A DNA stretch of 27,454 nt from an uncultured Oscillospiraceae bacterium (GTDB lineage Bacteria > Bacillota > Clostridia > Oscillospirales > Ruminococcaceae), in contig UREN01000026.1 of NCBI GenBank assembly GCA_900546885.1, positions 1 through 27,454 on the forward strand. Reading direction: 5' to 3'. The notes beneath the pieces are model-generated. The model saw only the letters and a program-made list of their open reading frames with translations. It did not search any database and was not told the DNA's origin. The translations under genes were made by a program, and so were the position numbers. Of the stretch, positions 21,445-27,454 are shown in pieces. How positions within the stretch are numbered: position 1 is the stretch's first letter; the number at the start of each line of letters is the position of its first letter.

Positions 21445-22460
21445 AAACAGAGCTTCTTGCCCCGCGGCCGGACGCCATTGAAAAGGCGGCGGGCATTTTG
21501 CGCGCAGGCGGCCTTGTTGCCATTCCTACCGAGACGGTGTACGGCCTTGCGGCAAACGCGCTGGACGGCGCAGCCGTAAGCGCTATTTTTGCAGCCAAAG
21601 GCCGTCCGCAGGATAACCCCCTGATTTCCCACATTGCTTCCATGGATATGCTGGACATGGTGGCCGGCAGCGTGCCGCCGCAGGCGCAAAGGCTGGCAGA
21701 GGCCTTTTGGCCCGGGCCGCTGACCATGGTGCTGCCGCGCGGCGCTGCTGTGGCACGGGAAGTATGTGCCGGGCTGGAAACAGCTGCCGTGCGCATGCCC
21801 AGCCACCCTGTGGCACAGGCCGTTATCCGCGCGGCAGGCGTGCCGCTGGCGGCGCCTTCGGCCAACCTTTCCGGCAGCCCAAGCCCTACAACCGCACAGG
21901 ATGTGCTGGCAGATATGGACGGGCGCGTGCCGCTAATTCTGGACGGCGGCGCCTGTGAGGTGGGCGTGGAATCTACCGTGGTGTCTTTGGCTGGGCCTTC
22001 GCCCGTGCTGCTTCGGCCGGGCGGCATTACAAAAGAACAGCTTGAGGCGGTTTTGGGCTGTGAAGTGCAGCTGGCCCATGCGGTGCTGCATGGCTTGCGT
22101 GAAGGGGAAAAAGCGGCTTCCCCGGGCATGAAATATAAACATTATGCCCCCAAAGCGGAAGTAACGCTGGTAAAAGGCCCTTTCCGCGCATATTGTGATT
22201 ATGTGGCCGGGCATGCCGGGCCCGGTGTGTTTGCCCTGTGCTATGAGGGCGAGGAAGCGGAACTGAACGTGCCTGCCGTCACTTACGGCCGCAGGGAAAG
22301 TGCTGCCAGCCAGGCGCACGCCCTGTTTGGGGCCCTGCGCGAACTGGACCGACGCGGCGCGCGCACAGTCTATGCGCGCTGCCCACGGGCAGATGGCATG
22401 GCGCTGGCGGTGTATAACCGCATTTTGCGTGCAGCGGCGTTCCGGGTGGTGGATGTATGA
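21441..22460 (+). CDS. L-threonylcarbamoyladenylate synthase, Sua5 type
   Basis: This enzyme makes threonylcarbamoyl-AMP from threonine, bicarbonate and ATP, the first step of the t6A37 modification of ANN-reading tRNAs. The 339-residue length marks the two-domain Sua5 type (TsaC2) and not the short TsaC. The YrdC domain has [12 protein letters not shown] (29-40), [11 protein letters not shown] (51-61), [12 protein letters not shown] and [16 protein letters not shown]; the Sua5 C-terminal domain follows the linker [15 protein letters not shown]. Its ATG overlaps the prfA stop (ATGA), and its own stop overlaps coaE in the same way. prfA-sua5 linkage is common in Bacillota. Confidence 0.95.
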   Translation: MKTELLAPRPDAIEKAAGILRAGGLVAIPTETVYGLAANALDGAAVSAIFAAKGRPQDNPLISHIASMDMLDMVAGSVPPQAQRLAEAFWPGPLTMVLPRGAAVAREVCAGLETAAVRMPSHPVAQAVIRAAGVPLAAPSANLSGSPSPTTAQDVLADMDGRVPLILDGGACEVGVESTVVSLAGPSPVLLRPGGITKEQLEAVLGCEVQLAHAVLHGLREGEKAASPGMKYKHYAPKAEVTLVKGPFRAYCDYVAGHAGPGVFALCYEGEEAELNVPAVTYGRRESAASQAHALFGALRELDRRGARTVYARCPRADGMALAVYNRILRAAAFRVVDV

Positions 22461-23062
22461 AGACGGTTGCCATTACGGGCCGCTCTGGCTGCGGAAAAAG
22501 CACTGTGGCGGAATACTACCGAAACAGAGGGTTTCCCGTGCTGGACGGCGACGCCATAGCGCGGGAGGTAACACAGCCCGGCAGCCCATGCCTTCCGGCT
22601 CTTGCGGCGGCGTTTGGCGCCGATATTCTGGATGAGGCCGGGCGGCTGCGCCGCGGCTTGCTTGCCCGGCGCGCCTTTGCCACAAAAGAAGATGCCCGCC
22701 GCCTGACGGATATCACGCATCCGGAAATTGTGCGAAGGCTGCTGGCCGGTGTGGCAAAGGCGAAGGCCGCAGGGGCGGATCTGGTGTTTGTGGACGGCGC
22801 CGTGATTGTGGGCGCGCCCTTCGAGCCATTCTGCGATGCCATTATTGTGGTGCGCGCGCCGCAGCATGTGCTGGAGCAGCGCATTGTGCAGCGCGACGGC
22901 GTTTCTCTGGCGGCGGCGCGGGCGCGGCTGGGCTCTCAGCTTGCGCAGGAAAAGCTGGATGCTGCGGCCACTTATATTCTGGAAAATAAAGAAAGCGAGC
23001 AAGCCCTGCTTGCTCAGGCCCAGACTGTGCTGGAAAACCTTCTAAAAGAGGGGATGACATGA
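22457..23062 (+). CDS. coaE: Dephospho-CoA kinase
   Basis: CoaE phosphorylates the 3' hydroxyl of dephospho-CoA, the last step of coenzyme A synthesis. The 201-residue protein has the P-loop GRSGCGKST (8-16), LDGDAIAREV for dephospho-CoA binding (about 29-38), DITHPEI (about 85-91), FVDGAVIVGAPFE, and VVRAPQHVLEQRIVQRDG leading into the lid. The P-loop begins GRSGCGKS where GLTGGIGSGKS-like forms are common, an accepted variation. It overlaps both neighbours by 4 bases (ATGA), implying translational coupling. Confidence 0.94.
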   Translation: MKTVAITGRSGCGKSTVAEYYRNRGFPVLDGDAIAREVTQPGSPCLPALAAAFGADILDEAGRLRRGLLARRAFATKEDARRLTDITHPEIVRRLLAGVAKAKAAGADLVFVDGAVIVGAPFEPFCDAIIVVRAPQHVLEQRIVQRDGVSLAAARARLGSQLAQEKLDAAATYILENKESEQALLAQAQTVLENLLKEGMT

Positions 23063-23628
23063 GCAGACGACGCAAGCGCTTTTGGCTTTTGGCGCTTTTG
23101 GCCGTATGCGTCTGTGTGTTTCTGTTTTTTGCCCGGGTGGGCGGCAATATCGAGCGTGCCATATACCCGCGCACCTACCGGGCATATGTAGAATACTATG
23201 CAGATAAATATGGCCTGGAATACGCACAGGTGTATGCCATCATCAAAACGGAAAGCGGCTTTAAGCCCAACGCACTCTCGGGCGTAGGGGCGCGGGGCCT
23301 GATGCAGATTACCGAAGAGACATTTGAATGGATCAAAACGAAAATAGCGCCCAGCGAGCCTGTCACCTTTGACGATTTATATGACCCGGAGGTAAATATC
23401 CGGTTTGGAACCTATTACCTTTATTATTGCATGGACCGGTATGCAGGTGACTTTGCCACGGCCAGCGCAGCTTACCACAGTGGGCAGGGCCTTGTAGACC
23501 AGCTGCTGGAGGACACCCGCTATTCTGCGGATGGCATTACGCTGCACACGTTCCCTTACGAGCAAATGAACCTGTATGTGCACAAGGTGCAGCGGAATTA
23601 TGCAAAGTATCAAGAGCTTTACCCATAA
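23059..23628 (+). CDS. Membrane-anchored lytic transglycosylase (SLT family)
   Basis: Lytic transglycosylases cut the MurNAc-GlcNAc bond of peptidoglycan, forming 1,6-anhydro ends. The 189-residue protein starts with a basic SRRRKR and a single membrane helix (about 9-25), then a soluble SLT domain outside the membrane: AIIKTESGFKPNALS with the catalytic Glu65, GARGLMQIT (77-85), VNIRFGTYYL and AAYHSGQG (137-144). The last motif is usually AAYNAGxG, a modest change. It is the final gene of the ATGA-overlapped chain from prfA and probably acts in wall turnover or remodelling. Confidence 0.93.
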   Translation: MSRRRKRFWLLALLAVCVCVFLFFARVGGNIERAIYPRTYRAYVEYYADKYGLEYAQVYAIIKTESGFKPNALSGVGARGLMQITEETFEWIKTKIAPSEPVTFDDLYDPEVNIRFGTYYLYYCMDRYAGDFATASAAYHSGQGLVDQLLEDTRYSADGITLHTFPYEQMNLYVHKVQRNYAKYQELYP

Positions 23629-23664
23629 AATTAAAATAGTCTGGATGAAAAAGGAGAAACGGAT

Positions 23665-25071
23665 ATGGAAACAAAAGCGGCAAAAGATTTGGAAAAGGAA
23701 CTGCTGTTCAGCCAGCCGCACATTTCGGACGAGTGGCCCGCGGCGCGCGAAGAGGCTGAGGCATTCTGCGAGGATTATAAGGCCTTTTTGAACAATGCCA
23801 AGACGGAACGCGAGGCCGCGGCGGAAATAGAAAAACGCCTGGTGGCAGCAGGCTACCGCCCATTCGGCCACATGGCTAAAACGGCGCTGAAACCGGGCGA
23901 TAAAGTGTACTATAATAACCGCGGCAAGGCCATTTTAGCGGCCACCATTGGCACACGCAGCCTGGAAGAGGGCGCGCACTTTATGATTGCGCACATCGAT
24001 TCGCCCCGGCTGGATTTGAAGCCGAACCCTCTGTATGAGGAGGGCGGCCTTTCACTGTTTAAAACCCACTATTATGGTGGTGTCCGCAAATATCAGTGGG
24101 GCGCCACGCCGCTTTCCCTGCATGGGGTGGTGTACAAGCGCGGCGGCGAAAAGGTGGAATTCTGCGTGGGCGAAGCGCCGGGAGACCCTGTGTTCTGCGT
24201 GACAGACCTTTTGCCGCACCTCAGTGCAGACCAGAACAAGCGCACCCTTGGCGAAGGCCTGAAAGGGGAAGAGCTGAACATTGTGGTGGGCAGCATTCCC
24301 TATGCGGACAAAGAGGCGAAAGAGCGCATCAAGCTGTATACCATGCAGCTTTTGAACGAGCGCTATGGCATTACAGAGCGCGATTTCACACGCGCTGAAA
24401 TTGAAGCGGTGCCGGCGTTCAAGGCGGCGGATGTAGGCTTTGACCGCAGCATGATTGGCGCCTATGGGCATGATGACCGTGTATGCGCATACACGGCCCT
24501 TCGCGCCGAAATCGACGCGAAGGCGCCCGCATTCACCACCCTGTGTGTGCTGACCGATAAGGAAGAGGTGGGCTCGGAAGGCACAACGGGCCTGCAGGGC
24601 GATTACACCTTCCACTTCTTGAAAGCGCTGGCGCGTGCGCAGGGGGCAGATTATGAAGAGATGCTGCGCCGTTCGGTGTGCGTGTCGGCAGATGTGAACG
24701 CAGCGCTGGACCCCACATTCCCCGAAGTGCACGACCCGCGCAATGCCGCCCGCATGAACTGTGGTGTGTGCCTGACAAAATATACGGGCGCGCGCGGCAA
24801 GGGCGGCACGAACGACGCCAGTGCCGAGACGCTGAGCTATGTGACAAATGTGTTTGACGACGCGGGCGTTGCCTGGCAGACGGGCGAGCTTGGCAAAGTG
24901 GACCAGGGCGGCGGCGGAACCATTGCCAAGTTTGTGTCGAACCGCAATGTGGACACGGTGGACATTGGCGTGCCCATGCTTTCAATGCATGCGCCGTTCG
25001 AGCTTGTGGCAAAGCAGGACGTGTTGATGACATACCGCGCATTTTTGGCGTTTGCTACAGCGAAGCAGTAA
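23665..25071 (+). CDS. M18 family aminopeptidase
   Basis: A cytoplasmic zinc metallo-aminopeptidase that removes N-terminal residues, often acidic or neutral, from peptides. The 468-residue protein has the M18 features in order: MIAHIDSPRLDLKPNPLYE (about 107-125, zinc ligand His110), YYGGVRKYQWG, the GAYGHDDRVCAYTAL segment (metal-bridging Asp), DKEEVGSEGTTG (catalytic and zinc-binding Glu), and the C-terminal SMHAPFE with the last zinc His. AAAAAGGAG lies 9 bases before the ATG. The gap from the transglycosylase gene is 36 bases, so it may be co-transcribed with the prfA chain. A terminator follows. Confidence 0.95.
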   Translation: METKAAKDLEKELLFSQPHISDEWPAAREEAEAFCEDYKAFLNNAKTEREAAAEIEKRLVAAGYRPFGHMAKTALKPGDKVYYNNRGKAILAATIGTRSLEEGAHFMIAHIDSPRLDLKPNPLYEEGGLSLFKTHYYGGVRKYQWGATPLSLHGVVYKRGGEKVEFCVGEAPGDPVFCVTDLLPHLSADQNKRTLGEGLKGEELNIVVGSIPYADKEAKERIKLYTMQLLNERYGITERDFTRAEIEAVPAFKAADVGFDRSMIGAYGHDDRVCAYTALRAEIDAKAPAFTTLCVLTDKEEVGSEGTTGLQGDYTFHFLKALARAQGADYEEMLRRSVCVSADVNAALDPTFPEVHDPRNAARMNCGVCLTKYTGARGKGGTNDASAETLSYVTNVFDDAGVAWQTGELGKVDQGGGGTIAKFVSNRNVDTVDIGVPMLSMHAPFELVAKQDVLMTYRAFLAFATAKQ

Positions 25072-25094
25072 GTTTTACATTCATCAAAGGGCAA

Positions 25095-25131
25095 GGGGCG
25101 CGCCAGCCATACGGCTGGCACGCACCTTTTT
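25095..25131 (+). terminator. Intrinsic terminator after the M18 aminopeptidase gene
   Basis: The arms 25095-25108 and 25113-25126 pair over 14 positions with two mismatches (core GCCAGCC/GGCTGGC, loop ATAC) and are followed directly by five T bases (25127-25131). Confidence 0.75.
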
Positions 25132-25222
25132 CCTTCACGGTTCGAAAAGGCCCGTCCCCTGCTTCGCAAGGGGGCATTGCTTTGGAAAAGGGTGCCCTTT
25201 TGCGCTTTGCGGGCGGCGCAGC

Positions 25223-25251
25223 TTGCTTTTCCGAATGGAGTATGGTACAGT
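25223..25251 (+). promoter_or_regulatory. Probable SigA promoter for the S9 peptidase gene
   Basis: TTGCTT (25223-25228), a 17-base spacer and TACAGT (25246-25251) with an upstream TG (extended -10). It lies 65 bases before ATG 25316. Otherwise the 25132-25315 gap shows no gene. Confidence 0.55.
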
Positions 25252-25315
25252 CATCTTATCATGTTTGCCCGTGCGTGGAAAACCTGCGTGCGGGATGTGG
25301 AAAGGGTGGACAGGC

Positions 25316-27304
25316 ATGCAGAATATCAGCTTGGCAGATTTTTTGGAATACCGCTTTCTCTCAAAGCTGCAGCTTTCGCCGGACGGCACGAAGGCGGCCT
25401 TTGTGGTGAGCAGGCAGAACAAACAGGAGAACAACTATGCCGCAGATATCTATTTGGCACACTGTGCGGCCCACAGCATCAAACAGCTGACGCACACCGG
25501 AAAAGAGCACGATTTTGTGTGGGACGGTGCCGATACGCTGCTTTTCCCTTCGTGCCGCTGCAAGGAGGATGAGGCCCCGCGCTTTTACCAGAAAACGGTG
25601 TTTTACCGCCTTTCGCTTTCCGGCGGCGAGGCATACCGCGCCTTTGAGGTGCCGTATGATGTGAAAGAGATATGCCCCTGCGGTGACGGGGTGCATTACG
25701 CTATGGCTGTGCGCATAGACCACACGAGGCCAGACCCGCGCACCCATACCATGGAAGAGTGTGAAGATGCAGAGGATTATATTCTGCTGGAAGAAATGCC
25801 CTTTGCCACAAACGGCGAAGGGTATACAAGCCGGGTGCGAATGACACTGGCCCTGTATAACGCCGAAACGGATGAAACCAAGCTGCTTACGCCGCCGATG
25901 TTTATGCTGGGGGCGTTCCGGTGGGCCGGAAAACAGCTTGTGTATACCGGGCACAGTTACACAACAGTAAAGGCGAAAACAAAAGGCATGTATGCCTACA
26001 GCCTTGCCACGGGTGAAACGCGCACCCTGGTGGAAGACGGCGCGCTTGCCATTTACCATATTGGGGAAGAAGAGGGCACGGTGCTGTTTACCGCGTCGGA
26101 TCTAAAGCAATATGGCAGCGCTTCCGGGCAGGATTTTTACAAGCTGAGCCTTGCGGGCGGCGGCTGTGAAAAGCTGTTGGCACACGAGCTTGTGCCGGGC
26201 ACAAGCCCCATCACCGACAGCACCTACGGCGGCGGAAACGCGTTTGTGTGCGCACAGGGCGCGGCGCACTACATTGTGCTGGACCGCTTTCAAAGCCATA
26301 TCCGCAGCATAGATGCGGCCGGTGTACAGCAGGAGATATTGGGCTTTGACGGCGGTATTCAGATGTTTGACATGCGCGGCGGGGCCACCGTGTTTGTGGG
26401 CATGCAGAAAAACAGCCTGCAGGAGCTGTATGTGCTGGCGGGCGGCAAAGCCGTGTGCATTTCCGCTTTCAACAGCCCGTTGCTTTCCGCACGGGCTGTA
26501 CAGCCCGTGCATTACACGCCGTTTCAAAACCGTGCAGGGCAGCAGATAGACGGCTGGGTACTTATGCCGTCTGGCTATGAAAAAGGGAAAAAATACCCCG
26601 GCATTCTGGAGATACACGGCGGCCCGAAGGCGGCCTATGGCGAGGTGTTTTTCCACGAGATGCAGGTGCTGGCAGGGCGCGGCTATTTTGTGTTTTTCTG
26701 CAACCCGCGCGGTTCCGACGCGCGAGGCGTGCAGTTTGCGGACGTGCGAGGAAAGTACGGCACCATTGACTATGAAGATTTGATGGATTTTACAGACCAC
26801 GTCCTTGCACAATACCCGGACATTGATACCGCCCGCGTGGGCGTGACGGGCGGAAGTTACGGCGGCATTATGACAAACTGGATCATTGCCCACACGCACC
26901 GCTTTGCGGCGGCTGTAAGCTGCCGCAGCGTGGCAAACTTCGTAAGCGATTTCGGCCAGTCGGAAATCAGCTATGACGACGACCTTGCGCCGGATTCCAC
27001 CCCCTGGAACGCGCCGGAGCTTTTGTGGAAGGAATCGGCCATGCCGTATCTTTCCGGTTGCAAGACGCCTACGCTGTTTTTGCATTCCACCGAAGACCAC
27101 ACCTGTTGTGTAGAGCAAACGAAAGAAATTTTCGCCGCTTTGACGCTTCTTGGCGTGCCTGCAAGGGCGTGCCTGTTCAAGGGGGAGAACCACGAGCTTT
27201 CCCGCAGCGGCAAGCCTCGCCACCGTGTGCGCCGGCTGAAAGAACTGGTGCAGTGGATGGATGCCTGGCTGAAACCACAAGACGGCCCGGCAGCTGCGGA
27301 ATAA
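25316..27304 (+). CDS. S9 family peptidase (prolyl oligopeptidase / acylaminoacyl-peptidase type)
   Basis: A 662-residue serine peptidase of the S9C group, which trims short peptides. An N-terminal seven-bladed beta-propeller (about 15-420) precedes an alpha/beta-hydrolase domain (about 430-655). The triad is visible: Ser514 in GGSYGG, Asp594 in LHSTEDHTC and His626 in GENHELSRSG. The oxyanion region EIHGGPKAAYG is also present. There is no signal peptide, so it is probably cytoplasmic. ATG 25316 is chosen because the conserved start (ISLADFLEYRFLSKLQLSPDG) begins there and GGTGG precedes it; an open extension upstream to 25052 overlaps the previous gene's terminator and is not coding. With the M18 enzyme next door this suggests local peptide catabolism, though the two are separate transcripts. 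Confidence 0.93.
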   Translation: MQNISLADFLEYRFLSKLQLSPDGTKAAFVVSRQNKQENNYAADIYLAHCAAHSIKQLTHTGKEHDFVWDGADTLLFPSCRCKEDEAPRFYQKTVFYRLSLSGGEAYRAFEVPYDVKEICPCGDGVHYAMAVRIDHTRPDPRTHTMEECEDAEDYILLEEMPFATNGEGYTSRVRMTLALYNAETDETKLLTPPMFMLGAFRWAGKQLVYTGHSYTTVKAKTKGMYAYSLATGETRTLVEDGALAIYHIGEEEGTVLFTASDLKQYGSASGQDFYKLSLAGGGCEKLLAHELVPGTSPITDSTYGGGNAFVCAQGAAHYIVLDRFQSHIRSIDAAGVQQEILGFDGGIQMFDMRGGATVFVGMQKNSLQELYVLAGGKAVCISAFNSPLLSARAVQPVHYTPFQNRAGQQIDGWVLMPSGYEKGKKYPGILEIHGGPKAAYGEVFFHEMQVLAGRGYFVFFCNPRGSDARGVQFADVRGKYGTIDYEDLMDFTDHVLAQYPDIDTARVGVTGGSYGGIMTNWIIAHTHRFAAAVSCRSVANFVSDFGQSEISYDDDLAPDSTPWNAPELLWKESAMPYLSGCKTPTLFLHSTEDHTCCVEQTKEIFAALTLLGVPARACLFKGENHELSRSGKPRHRVRRLKELVQWMDAWLKPQDGPAAAE

Positions 27305-27336
27305 AAGCTGGCCGGAAAACTTCCACAACAGCCAGG

Positions 27337-27367
27337 AAAAGGGCCCCGGAAATTCCGGGGCCCTTTT
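27337..27367. terminator. Intrinsic terminator after the S9 peptidase gene
   Basis: AAAAGGGCCCCGG (27337-27349) and CCGGGGCCCTTTT (27355-27367) form a perfect 13-bp stem with a 5-base loop; the A and T ends allow termination in both directions. Genomic sequence ends 12 bases later. Confidence 0.85.
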
Positions 27368-27379
27368 GTTTGAAAACGA

Positions 27380-27454
27380 AGATCGGAAGAGCACACGTCT
27401 GAACTCCAGTCACACAGTGATATCGTATGCCGTCTTCTGCTTGAAAAAAAAAAA
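27380..27454. other. Illumina TruSeq index adapter and poly-A (contamination, not genomic)
   Basis: From 27380 the sequence reads AGATCGGAAGAGC and the rest of the TruSeq index adapter, index ACAGTG at 27414-27419, the P7 complement to 27443, then 11 A bases. One base differs from the expected adapter (A at 27422 where C is expected). It is the reverse complement of the left end with the same index, so the window's terminal inverted repeat is a library artefact. Open frames running through it are meaningless. Confidence 0.98.

Noticed and set aside
25052..25315. An 88-residue N-terminal extension of the S9 peptidase
   Set aside because: It overlaps the end of the M18 gene, a terminator and a promoter-like region; the conserved protein starts at 25316.
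26971..27413. Open frames on both strands running across the right end (for example 26971-27396 and 27177-27413 on the minus strand, 27025-27402 on the plus strand)
   Set aside because: They pass through adapter sequence and overlap the well-supported S9 peptidase gene in other frames.
1..27454. A terminal inverted repeat of about 70 bases, as in a linear plasmid, phage or transposon
   Set aside because: Both copies match the Illumina TruSeq index adapter with the same index, so they are library artefacts.

Overview
This is a bacterial contig whose two ends are untrimmed Illumina library adapter: positions 1-69 and 27380-27454 are the same TruSeq-type index adapter in opposite orientations. 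Only about 70-27379 is genomic. The genome looks like a GC-rich member of the Bacillota, class Clostridia, probably an Oscillospirales/Ruminococcaceae-type gut anaerobe. The reasons are a division PBP with two PASTA domains, a MurE with the meso-DAP motif DNPR, DUF951, DUF4364 and YdbC/PC4-type small proteins, a double-S1-domain protein typical of that group, strong AAGGAGG ribosome binding sites and consensus SigA promoters. The taxonomic call is inference from gene families.

Positions 70-16612 hold a division and cell wall (dcw) cluster, all on the + strand: mraZ (5' end lost in the adapter junction), rsmH, ftsL, a PASTA class B PBP, murE, murF, mraY, ftsW, murG, murA, ftsQ/divIB, ftsZ, a DivIVA-like coiled-coil gene and a thioredoxin gene. 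These make and flip lipid II precursors (MurE, MurF, MraY, MurG, with MurA at the entry step), polymerise septal peptidoglycan (FtsW plus the PBP) and organise the ring (FtsL, FtsQ, FtsZ, DivIVA-like). murD is missing from its usual place between mraY and ftsW; murC, murB, ddl, ftsA and sepF are also not in the window. The cluster is broken by terminator-like hairpins after ftsL, ftsW, ftsZ and trxA, and ftsZ has its own promoter-like region.

Positions 16739-19881 hold short units in both orientations: a minus-strand pair (ydbC-like ssDNA-binding protein, HD-domain hydrolase) with a good promoter; tRNA-Gln(CUG) and tRNA-Pro(CGG) behind a perfect-consensus promoter; a decayed GNAT acetyltransferase fragment after the tRNAs; and minus-strand genes for DUF4364 and a double-S1-domain protein.

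Positions 19990-25071 are + strand: DUF951, then a tight chain prfA, sua5 (tsaC-type), coaE and a membrane-anchored lytic transglycosylase, each overlapping the next by 4 bases (ATGA), then an M18 aminopeptidase. An S9 prolyl-oligopeptidase-family peptidase (25316-27304) with its own promoter and terminator ends the genomic part.

I see no CRISPR array, prophage, transposase or clearly new multi-gene system. The most interesting biology is around division: an FtsZ with an unusual C-terminal tail, followed directly by a large DivIVA-like protein ending in a basic amphipathic helix, and an FtsQ with repeated PVY motifs in a long disordered cytoplasmic tail. Hairpins inside the dcw cluster suggest possible attenuation or RNA-processing control.
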